Below are positions 1 to 7,450 of a stretch of DNA of 64,000 nt, piece by piece; position 1 is the stretch's first letter, and each line of letters opens with the position of its first letter. The stretch comes from Microtetraspora sp. NBRC 13810 (lineage in GTDB: Bacteria; Actinomycetota; Actinomycetes; Streptosporangiales; Streptosporangiaceae). The translations under genes were made by a program, and so were the position numbers. The stretch covers positions 186,001 through 250,000 of the forward strand of contig NZ_BSRQ01000005.1 of NCBI RefSeq assembly GCF_030268685.1. Reading direction: 5' to 3'. The notes beneath the pieces are model-generated. The model did not search any database. It was not told where the DNA came from and was given only the letters and a program-made list of their open reading frames with translations.

Positions 1-287
1 GGCACGGCTGCGCGCACCTTCGCCGCAGGGCGATCATGGTGGTCAACGGCGTGAGCCGGCGCAGCATGAACGACGTGGAGCAGGCCGAGGCGGTGGCGCG
101 GGGCAGATGCCGTGCGATCGTCCGGGTGCCGTGGGAGGACGATCTGGCTCCGGGTTCGCCGGAGGTCGTCGAGCCCGTGCGGTTGCGCGCGGCGAGCCGC
201 AGGGCCTATCTGGCCCTGGCCGGTGTCGTGGTCGCGGGTTTCGTCACACCCCAGACGAGAAAGAACGAGGAGGAAGTGGCCCAGTGA
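1..287 (+). CDS. MinD/ParA-like ATPase, C-terminal part (partial)
   Basis: Only the last 94 or so codons are present; the frame is open from the window edge and ends with TGA at 285-287. The visible part contains the motif VVNGVSRR followed by a cytoplasmic tail with a basic/alanine-rich end. This resembles the C-terminal third of MinD/ParA-type P-loop ATPases that precede VirB4-like genes in actinobacterial chromosomal type IV secretion-like clusters. The Walker A region lies outside the window, so the family call rests on context and the short VVNG-type strand. It is read in the same direction as the VirB4-like gene that starts 31 bp downstream, so it is probably the upstream member of that operon. 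Confidence 0.55.
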   Translation, partial: HGCAHLRRRAIMVVNGVSRRSMNDVEQAEAVARGRCRAIVRVPWEDDLAPGSPEVVEPVRLRAASRRAYLALAGVVVAGFVTPQTRKNEEEVAQ

Positions 288-318
288 TCCGGGGGCGCGA
301 GGGAACGGTGATCGGCCG

Positions 319-2805
319 ATGAGCAGGTCGTCGCGGGCGCGTAGCCGATTGGCCGTCCGGTATTTCGACGACCGCGTGCTTCTCACCGACTCCGCTGCGT
401 GGGCATATTTCCGTCTTCCGACGGTGAGCTATGAATTCGTCACTCCGGAGGAACGCGAGGCGCTGGCCACCAACATCACGATCGCGCTCGCCGCGATCCG
501 CATGTCGGACGCCGAGGTGCACCTGAGGGTGGCCCACCGGACCTACCCCGCCGCCGAGTGGGCGATGGCCCTGAACGCGACCTCCGACGAGGGGCCGGGC
601 TGGCGCGACTACCTGGAGGACATGTACCGGCACGTCTGGGCGAAGGACTTCTGGAGCAAGGAGGTCTACCTCGGCGTGCGCCTCGGGCCGCGCGGGGCGC
701 AGCTCGGCACCGGCGTGCTCTCCCAGCTGTTCGGCTTCTACCAGCGCAGCGAGAAGGTCCTCGGCCTGGAGGACGACCACGTCCAGGACAGCGAGATCGC
801 CAAGTGGACCGACCAGGCCGAGCGGCTCGGCAGGGCGCTCGCCTCCAGCGCGCTCTACGCCAGGCACGCCACCTCCACCGAGATCGCCTGGCTGTTCCAG
901 CACGCGGTGACCGGCTCGCTCGGCGACCCGCCGCCGTCGGCCAGCCCGAAGCGCCGGTGGGGCAGGGGCGAGATCGAGGGGCTCGTCGAGGGCCAGATCC
1001 ACAACGGCCGTTCGATGCTGCGCATCGAGCAGGTCGCCGGCGACTCCTACGTCGCGCACCTGTCCTTCGCCCGCTTCCCCGACCTGATGCCCTTCCCCGA
1101 CGGCGAGCCGTGGACGCACTTCGCCGACCAGCTCCCCTTCCCGGTCGAGGTGTCCAGCCGGATGCGGCTGATCCCGCCGATCAAGGCGAGCAAGGACGTC
1201 GCCCGCAAACTCGCGCACGCCCGGGACATGGACATCCACATCCGGGAGGCGGGCGCGGAGGCGCCGATCGCGCTGGCCGAGCAGATCGACGCGGCGCGCA
1301 TGCTGGAACACGGCATCACCAAGGAGCGCCTGCCGTTCGTGTACGGCTGGCACCGGCTGATCATCACCGCGCCGACCGAGGAGATCTGCGCCCAGCGGGT
1401 CGAGGCGGTCGTGGAGCACTACCGCGACCTCGGCATCGACATCGTCAACTCGACCGGCGACCAGTTCTCGCTGTTCTGCGAGGCGCTGCCGGGCGAGCGG
1501 GTGCGGGTCAACGCCTACGCCCAGCGGCAGCCGCTGCGCACGATCGCGGGCGGCATGGCCACCGCGACCGTGGACCTCGGCGACCGGCACGACGAGTCCA
1601 AGGAGGGCTGGGTCGGCCCCTACATCGGCGAGACGGTCGGCAGGGCGCGCAGCATCGTGCACTTCGACCCGCTGGTGGCGGCGGTCCGCAACCGGCCGAC
1701 CGCGATCGCGATCACCGGTGAGCCGGGCGGCGGCAAGACCACGCTGGCCCTGCTGCTGATCTACCAGATGGCGTTGCGCGGGGTGACGGTCGCGGTGATC
1801 GACCCCAAGGGTGACGCCGAGTCGCTGGTCCAGTTGTTGCAGATGCGCGGCAGGAAGGCGCGGATCATCCCGCTCGGCTCGGCGGCGCCCGGCCTGCTGG
1901 ACCCGTTCTCGTTCGGCGACGACATCGCGGCGAAGAAGACGATGGCCACCGAGACGCTGCGGCTGCTGCTGCCCCGGATGTCGGAGGAGCGCGAGTCGGC
2001 GATGATCCAGGCCGTGGCGGCGGTGTCCAACGCGGAGGATCCTTCGCTGGGCAAGGTCGTCGACTACCTGGAGCAGGCCGACGACCCGGCGTCCAAGAAT
2101 CTCGGGGCCGTGCTGCGGTCGATGTCGGAGATGCACCTCGCCCGGCTGTGCTTCGACCCCTCCGGCGGCGACCAGATCGACAGCGAGGGCTGGACCACGG
2201 TGTTCACCCTCGGCGGGCTGACCCTGCCCGACGTCGCCACCGGCCGCGACGACTACTCCTACGAGCAGCGGCTCTCGGTGGCGCTGCTCTACCTCGTCTC
2301 GCAGTTCGCCAGGCGGCTGATGAACGGCCTGGACCGGCGGGCGCCCAAGGCGATCTTCCTGGACGAGGCGTGGGCGATCACCTCCACGCCCGAGGGCGCC
2401 AAGCTGGTGCCCGAGGTCAGCCGCATGGGCCGGTCCCGCAACACCGCGCTCGTCCTGGTCTCGCAGAACGCCGGAGACCTCCTCAGCGAGCAGGTCACCA
2501 ACTGTCTCTCCTCCGTGTTCGCCTTCCGCTCCACCGAGCGGGTCGAGGTCGAGCACGTCATGGCACTGCTCGGTGTCGACGCCTCAGAGGAGCACAAGGC
2601 GGTGCTCCGCTCGCTGGGTAACGGCGAGTGCGTCTTCCGGGATCTGGACGGCCGCGCGGGGCGTATCGCGGTGGACCTGATCTCCGAAGAACTCCTGAGA
2701 TGGCTCGACACGAATCCGACGCACGACAAGCCCGGCGAGAACGGGCATGATCGGTCTGGGGGCATCGGCAGCCCGGGGACGACGGCGCAGGAGGTGCGGT
2801 CATGA
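319..2805 (+). CDS. VirB4/TraC-like conjugation ATPase
   Basis: 828-residue cytoplasmic P-loop ATPase. Walker A reads GEPGGGKTT at residues 467-475, followed by a strand with DPKGD. The Walker B strand IFLDEAWAI is near residue 679, and LVLVSQNAGD follows as a sensor-type motif. This order, with a large N-terminal domain before the motor, is that of VirB4/TraC/ConE ATPases that energise type IV secretion or conjugation. ATG 319 was chosen because the open frame further upstream overlaps the preceding gene and has no better start. The stop overlaps the next start (ATGA), indicating tight translational coupling to the VirB6-like gene. No relaxase or coupling protein is visible nearby, so the transported substrate is unknown. 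Confidence 0.85.
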   Translation: MSRSSRARSRLAVRYFDDRVLLTDSAAWAYFRLPTVSYEFVTPEEREALATNITIALAAIRMSDAEVHLRVAHRTYPAAEWAMALNATSDEGPGWRDYLEDMYRHVWAKDFWSKEVYLGVRLGPRGAQLGTGVLSQLFGFYQRSEKVLGLEDDHVQDSEIAKWTDQAERLGRALASSALYARHATSTEIAWLFQHAVTGSLGDPPPSASPKRRWGRGEIEGLVEGQIHNGRSMLRIEQVAGDSYVAHLSFARFPDLMPFPDGEPWTHFADQLPFPVEVSSRMRLIPPIKASKDVARKLAHARDMDIHIREAGAEAPIALAEQIDAARMLEHGITKERLPFVYGWHRLIITAPTEEICAQRVEAVVEHYRDLGIDIVNSTGDQFSLFCEALPGERVRVNAYAQRQPLRTIAGGMATATVDLGDRHDESKEGWVGPYIGETVGRARSIVHFDPLVAAVRNRPTAIAITGEPGGGKTTLALLLIYQMALRGVTVAVIDPKGDAESLVQLLQMRGRKARIIPLGSAAPGLLDPFSFGDDIAAKKTMATETLRLLLPRMSEERESAMIQAVAAVSNAEDPSLGKVVDYLEQADDPASKNLGAVLRSMSEMHLARLCFDPSGGDQIDSEGWTTVFTLGGLTLPDVATGRDDYSYEQRLSVALLYLVSQFARRLMNGLDRRAPKAIFLDEAWAITSTPEGAKLVPEVSRMGRSRNTALVLVSQNAGDLLSEQVTNCLSSVFAFRSTERVEVEHVMALLGVDASEEHKAVLRSLGNGECVFRDLDGRAGRIAVDLISEELLRWLDTNPTHDKPGENGHDRSGGIGSPGTTAQEVRS

Positions 2806-5231
2806 GGGTTCCCCCCAAGGGACGGCGGCGGCGCGGGCGACTACGCAGGCGGCTCGCGCTCGGTCTCGTCGTCTTCCTGGGATTCATCACGCTGCCGCTG
2901 GTGCTGCCCTCGGGCACCGCCGTGGCGGCCGGCCCGTGCGACCTGTCGGCGAATCTCACGCCGGACATCGTCGACGGCGGCGTGGACGGCCTGTTGCAGC
3001 CGCCGCCCCCGCCGGGCGCGGTCTCGACGTCCCCGGGCGCCCCCGCCCCGCCGGGCGCCCCGCCCCCGCCGACGGCCGAGACGAACTACGACCGGTACGG
3101 CACCGCCGGGCAGTTCTGGCACACCTACCAGCTCGGCTGCAGCGACGTCGTCGCGGTCCTCGGCAACGCCTGGGCCAACACGGTCTTCCTGTGGGCCAAG
3201 TCGGTGGACCGGATCACGATCAGCACCTACCAGGCGGCGGCCACCGAAGGCCCGCTCCAGTCGATCAAGGACGTGGTCGACGACATCGTCACCAACCTCG
3301 CCGACGCGATGTACTGGCCCTACCTGCGGCCCATCGTGATCCTCGGCGCGATCTGGCTGGCGTGGTACGGCCTGATCCGCAAACGGGCGACCACCACCGC
3401 CGAGGGCGTCATCTGGATGGTGCTCGCGGTGACGGTCGCGGTGTGGTTCTTCTCCCGGCCGGGCGACTTCACCGGCCTCGGCAAGATCGTCACGGACAAG
3501 ACGGGCGAGGTCGTCAACTCGGCGTTCGCCGGGCTGCCCGGCGCCGGCGGCGCGACCTGCCTGCCGACCAAGGGCGACGCCAGCCCGGATGCCCGGCCCG
3601 GCGGCTACGGCCAGAGCGGCACCCCCGGCGTCGACCAGAACGCCGACGCCCTGTGGTCCACCCTGGTCTGCAAGCCGTGGCTGATGGGCCAGTTCGGCAC
3701 CGCCGACTCCAACGCGCCCGTGGTGCGCGACTTCGGGGCGAAGGTGCTGGACATGCAGGCCATCGACCGGGAGGAACAACGGTCCACCCAGGCCGTCGCA
3801 CCCGACGCGTACCAGAAACGGTTCGTCGAGGAGTTCGCCACCCCGCTGCAGAACACCGCGATCTTCCCGCTGATCCAGGGCAAGGACTGGACCAGCAGGC
3901 TCGGCATCGCGATCGGCGCGCTGATCGCGGCGATGGTCGCCGGTCTGCTGATCTTCCTGGTGGCGGTCTCGCTGCTGGTGCTCAAGGTCGGCTTCCTGTT
4001 GTTGCTGATCCTCGCGCCGGTCTTCCTGCTGATCGGGGTGCACCCGGGGTCGGGCCGGATCATCGCCATGCGCTGGGTGGAGATGCTGGTCGGCACGCTG
4101 CTCCGGCAGGCCGTGCTCGCCCTCGTGCTAGGCGTGCTCGTGTACGGCTACGCCCTGATCATCTCCTCGGCGATGCCGTGGGGCATGCAGATCCTCTTCA
4201 TGGCACTGCTGACGATCGCCGTGTTCTTCTACCGGCGGCCGTTCCAGCACCTGTTCTCGTCGATGGACGGGCACACGCTCACCACGCGCATGCTGGGCGA
4301 GGCCGCGAGCGCGCCCACGTTGTCCCGGGCGGCCAACGCGCTGCCGCCGGTCGCGGGCTACCGCGTCGGGCGCTGGGGCATGCGCAAGGCGGAGCCGCTC
4401 ATCCAGGCCGCGGCGATGGCCGGCGGCGCGGGAGCCTCGGCCGCCGCGTCCGTGGCCCAGGGCAAGGTCCGGGGCGAGGAGGGCGGGCCGGGCACGCCGT
4501 CCGGCGCCCGCGTCCCCGCGGGGGCGCCCGCGCCGCTGGACACCGATCCCGCGTCCGGCCGGCGCAGGGGCTCCGCGGGCACCACGGTCCCGCGCACGGG
4601 TTCCGCCCCGCCGCTGAACCTCTCCGGCCGCGCCGGCGGCGCCCCCGACGGCGGCAGCCGTACGGGGAGCCCGGTCGGGACCGGAACCGGGACCGGGAGC
4701 GGGAGCGGGGTCTCGGGCGGCGGTGGCGCGGCGGGCGGCGGGTCCTCCGGCGGCTGGTTCGGCGGGCGGTCCGGCGGCGGCTGGGCGCGCGGCGGCTCCA
4801 CCGGCGGCGGCACCCGCAGGACGGGCGGCACGGCGCCGCGCACCGGCGGGTCGAACGGCCGGGCCGGCTCGGGTTCCGGCGGCGGCCTGTTCGGCGGCCG
4901 GTCCGGCGGGTCCTCCGGCGGCGGCTCCAGGCCACGCGGCTCGAACGGCTCCTCCCGCGGCTCGGGCAACGGCTCCGCGCGCGGTTCCGGCGGCTCTTCG
5001 CGCGGTTCCGGCGACGGCGGCAGCCTGTTCGGCGGCGGGTCGGGGCGGTCGGAGGGCGGTGGCTTCTTCGGCGGCTCGCGGAACGGCTCGTCGCGCGGTT
5101 CCGGCGACGGCGGCTCGCACCGGGCGTCCGAGGCGCCGCCGCTGTGGCTGCCGAGCCGCTCCGGCGGCAACGCGGAGGAGAACGCCGAGGTGCCGTTCTG
5201 GTTGCGCCCGTCGAGCCCTGACAAGGACTGA
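2802..5231 (+). CDS. VirB6/TrbL-like polytopic membrane protein with Gly/Ser-rich tail
   Basis: 809 residues. A basic N-terminus and hydrophobic stretch (about residues 17-45) look like a signal peptide. A proline-rich linker follows, then several membrane segments between about residues 165 and 490, including a long hydrophobic run near 365-410. The last 250 residues are almost entirely Gly, Ser and Arg, with repeated SRGSG and SGGG units and an aromatic end. The topology matches VirB6/TrbL inner-membrane channel components, and the gene overlaps the VirB4-like gene by 4 bp. The Gly/Ser tail is unusual and may be cytoplasmic; its function is unknown. Family assignment is from topology and context rather than a diagnostic motif. 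Confidence 0.75.
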   Translation: MRVPPKGRRRRGRLRRRLALGLVVFLGFITLPLVLPSGTAVAAGPCDLSANLTPDIVDGGVDGLLQPPPPPGAVSTSPGAPAPPGAPPPPTAETNYDRYGTAGQFWHTYQLGCSDVVAVLGNAWANTVFLWAKSVDRITISTYQAAATEGPLQSIKDVVDDIVTNLADAMYWPYLRPIVILGAIWLAWYGLIRKRATTTAEGVIWMVLAVTVAVWFFSRPGDFTGLGKIVTDKTGEVVNSAFAGLPGAGGATCLPTKGDASPDARPGGYGQSGTPGVDQNADALWSTLVCKPWLMGQFGTADSNAPVVRDFGAKVLDMQAIDREEQRSTQAVAPDAYQKRFVEEFATPLQNTAIFPLIQGKDWTSRLGIAIGALIAAMVAGLLIFLVAVSLLVLKVGFLLLLILAPVFLLIGVHPGSGRIIAMRWVEMLVGTLLRQAVLALVLGVLVYGYALIISSAMPWGMQILFMALLTIAVFFYRRPFQHLFSSMDGHTLTTRMLGEAASAPTLSRAANALPPVAGYRVGRWGMRKAEPLIQAAAMAGGAGASAAASVAQGKVRGEEGGPGTPSGARVPAGAPAPLDTDPASGRRRGSAGTTVPRTGSAPPLNLSGRAGGAPDGGSRTGSPVGTGTGTGSGSGVSGGGGAAGGGSSGGWFGGRSGGGWARGGSTGGGTRRTGGTAPRTGGSNGRAGSGSGGGLFGGRSGGSSGGGSRPRGSNGSSRGSGNGSARGSGGSSRGSGDGGSLFGGGSGRSEGGGFFGGSRNGSSRGSGDGGSHRASEAPPLWLPSRSGGNAEENAEVPFWLRPSSPDKD

Positions 5232-5233
5232 GC

Positions 5234-5902
5234 ATGGCACGACAAGCCGGAGACCGGCGGGTGGTCTTCGTCGGCCTCGTGGTGGTCCTCGCCGCGGTCG
5301 GGATCTACCTCACGATAGGGGGGACCGGCGGCGGCGAGAGCGAGGCGGAGCCGGTCGCCGAGCAGGCCGCGCAGAGCCAGGGGGCACGGCAGGAGCAGGT
5401 GACCGCGCCGGAGCCGACCGTCGTGCCGACCGCCAGCGGGGCGCCGTTCGACATCTACTCCTTCCTGCCCATGACCAAGGAGCAGCTCTCCGCCGCCGCC
5501 GACATCGCGCAGCGGTTCACGGCGGCGTACGGCACCTACCGCTTCGACGAGGACCCCGCCGCCTACGCGACCCGGCTCCAGGGGTTCACCACCGCGGAGC
5601 TGGGCGCCGACCTGGCGCGCACGGTGACCTCGCCCGGCACCATCGAGCAGAACCGCGCCGAACAGCTCGTCGCCACCGGCTCGGCGCAGGTGAAGGAGAT
5701 CCGCGAGATCGACCGGTCTTCGGTGATCTTCGTGGTGACCGGCACCCGGCAGGTCACCACCAAGGCCGGTCCGGCGAACCGTACCGAGGAGTGGGCGGTC
5801 ACGCTCACCCAGGTCGGCGACGGCTGGCGGGTGTACGACATCCAGCCGGCCGACGCCGGCCAGGAAGGTGACCCGGGCACGGGCGCGGAGGGGGTGGAAT
5901 GA
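5234..5902 (+). CDS. Single-span membrane protein, VirB8/TcpC-like
   Basis: 222 residues: short basic N-terminus, one membrane helix at about residues 12-33, an acidic linker, and an extracytoplasmic alpha/beta domain from about residue 75 to 215 that would suit an NTF2-like fold. That architecture is typical of VirB8/TcpC assembly factors. It starts 2 bp after the VirB6-like stop and overlaps the next gene by 4 bp, so it belongs to the same operon. No catalytic motif is visible. The VirB8 comparison is an inference from size, topology and position. Confidence 0.65.
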   Translation: MARQAGDRRVVFVGLVVVLAAVGIYLTIGGTGGGESEAEPVAEQAAQSQGARQEQVTAPEPTVVPTASGAPFDIYSFLPMTKEQLSAAADIAQRFTAAYGTYRFDEDPAAYATRLQGFTTAELGADLARTVTSPGTIEQNRAEQLVATGSAQVKEIREIDRSSVIFVVTGTRQVTTKAGPANRTEEWAVTLTQVGDGWRVYDIQPADAGQEGDPGTGAEGVE

Positions 5903-6984
5903 GGACCTCGCGGGCCCGGATCGTCCTGATAGGCGCCCTGGCGGGGCTGGTTCTCCTGACCCTGGTGATGGCCCCCATGTTGATGAGCACCTTCCCCACG
6001 GTTCTCGGCGGCGGCGGTGCGGCGTCCTGCGAGGAGACGCCGGCGGACGTCGACGACCTGTCGCAGACGGCCGCCTCCGACATCCCCGAGGAGTACCTCG
6101 ACCTCTACAAGAAGAACGGCCAGAGGATCGGCGTCCAGTGGAACGTGCTGGCCGCCGTCGGCAAGCGCGAGACGAACCACGGCCGGTCCACCCTGCCCGG
6201 CGTCAGCAGCGGCACCAACTCGGCGGGCGCGGCCGGGCCGATGCAGTTCCTGATCAGCACCTGGGGCGGCGCCGCCAAGATCAAGATCCCGTCGCAGTTC
6301 AACGGCTACGCCAGCGACGGCGACGGCGACGGCTGGGCAGACGTGTACAACCCCGCCGACGCCATCCTCGGCGCCGCCAAGATGCTCAAGCGCAACGGCG
6401 CCCCCGAGGACATACGGCAGGCGCTGTTCGTCTACAACCGGGCCTGGTGGTACGTCGACCAGGTGCTGGAGATCGCCAAACGTTACGCCAGCACCGGCGA
6501 GCTGGTCCTGCCGCCCGAGGCCGACCCGGCCTGCGACGAGCCGCTGGTGGACGCCGCGCCGAACGAGACCGTCGCGAAGATCCTCGACTACGCGCTCGCC
6601 CAGCGCGGCAAGCCGTACCTGTGGGGCGGCACGGGACCGGACGCCTTCGACTGCTCGGGGATCATCTACATGGCCTACCGGTCCGTCGGGCTGAGCATCC
6701 CGCGCACCACCTTCGGGCAGTGGCCCTTCGGCGTGCGGGTGTCCGCCGGCGACGAGCAGCCCGGCGACCTGGTCTTCTTCAACTCCGGCCCGGGAACCGG
6801 CCCGAACCGGCCCGGACACGTGGGGATGGTCGTCACCAAGGGCAAGATGATCGAGGCGCGCTGCCGGCTGTGCGGCCCGATCAAGGTCACCTCCTACACG
6901 GAGCGGAGCGGCATCGTCGGCTTCACCCGCCCGCTGGAGAACGAGGCGGTGCTGGACCAGCTCCGGCGCCAGGCGCAGGGTTGA
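5899..6984 (+). CDS. Bifunctional lytic transglycosylase / NlpC-P60 peptidase
   Basis: 361 residues with an N-terminal membrane anchor (about 8-36). An SLT-like lytic transglycosylase domain spans about residues 65-205; the KRETNHG segment carries the likely catalytic Glu and is followed by AAGPMQF and a YNRAWWYV helix. An NlpC/P60 domain spans about 230-350, with the catalytic Cys in DCSGIIYMAYR and the His in GHVGMVV. Together they would cleave glycan and peptide bonds to open peptidoglycan for the secretion apparatus, like VirB1-type enzymes. The start overlaps the VirB8-like stop (ATGA). It is the last gene of the operon. Confidence 0.88.
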   Translation: MRTSRARIVLIGALAGLVLLTLVMAPMLMSTFPTVLGGGGAASCEETPADVDDLSQTAASDIPEEYLDLYKKNGQRIGVQWNVLAAVGKRETNHGRSTLPGVSSGTNSAGAAGPMQFLISTWGGAAKIKIPSQFNGYASDGDGDGWADVYNPADAILGAAKMLKRNGAPEDIRQALFVYNRAWWYVDQVLEIAKRYASTGELVLPPEADPACDEPLVDAAPNETVAKILDYALAQRGKPYLWGGTGPDAFDCSGIIYMAYRSVGLSIPRTTFGQWPFGVRVSAGDEQPGDLVFFNSGPGTGPNRPGHVGMVVTKGKMIEARCRLCGPIKVTSYTERSGIVGFTRPLENEAVLDQLRRQAQG

Positions 6985-6998
6985 GAACATTGCTTCCT

Positions 6999-7388
6999 GT
7001 GAAACGTGTCGTCGTGGGCGCAGCCCTGGTCGAAGGCGGGAAACTGCTCGCCGCGCAGCGAGCCGACCCGCCCGAGCTGGCGGGCGGCTGGGAGTTCCCC
7101 GGTGGCAAGGTCGATCCCGGCGAGACCGACCACGAGGCGCTGATCCGGGAGTGCCACGAGGAGCTCGGCGTCCTGGTCACCGTGGGTGACCGGGTGGGCG
7201 GCGACTGGCCGCTCGCCGGCGGCGCCGTGCTGCGGGTGTGGCTGGCCCGGATCGCCGACGGCGTACCCGAGCCGAAGGAGCACCTCGAACTGCGCTGGCT
7301 CACCCGGGACCAGCTTTTCGACGTCTCCTGGCTGCCCGCCGACCTGCCGATCGTGCATGCGGTCAAGGATCTGCTCGGCGAGGATTGA
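6999..7388 (+). CDS. Nudix hydrolase, MutT-like (deoxy)nucleoside triphosphate pyrophosphohydrolase
   Basis: 129 residues from GTG 6999; an in-frame TTG at 6990 is possible. The full Nudix box is present: a glycine, five residues, then the Glu in GGKVDPGE, and seven residues later RECHEELGV, matching GX5EX7REUXEEXGU. The preceding GGWEFPGGK and small size are typical of MutT, which sanitises oxidised nucleotides such as 8-oxo-dGTP. It starts 14 bp after the cell-wall hydrolase and may be cotranscribed, although its function is unrelated. Confidence 0.88.
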   Translation: MKRVVVGAALVEGGKLLAAQRADPPELAGGWEFPGGKVDPGETDHEALIRECHEELGVLVTVGDRVGGDWPLAGGAVLRVWLARIADGVPEPKEHLELRWLTRDQLFDVSWLPADLPIVHAVKDLLGED

Positions 7389-7450
7389 GCCGCTACTCTC
7401 CGTGACATAACAACTCCGTGCCGTAGTCGTTGCAGGCCGGGGGAAGCGCA

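Noticed and set aside
244..2556. 770-codon minus-strand open frame opposite the VirB4-like gene
   Set aside because: Arg/Gly/Ala/His-rich translation without motifs; the plus strand carries clear Walker motifs over the same DNA.
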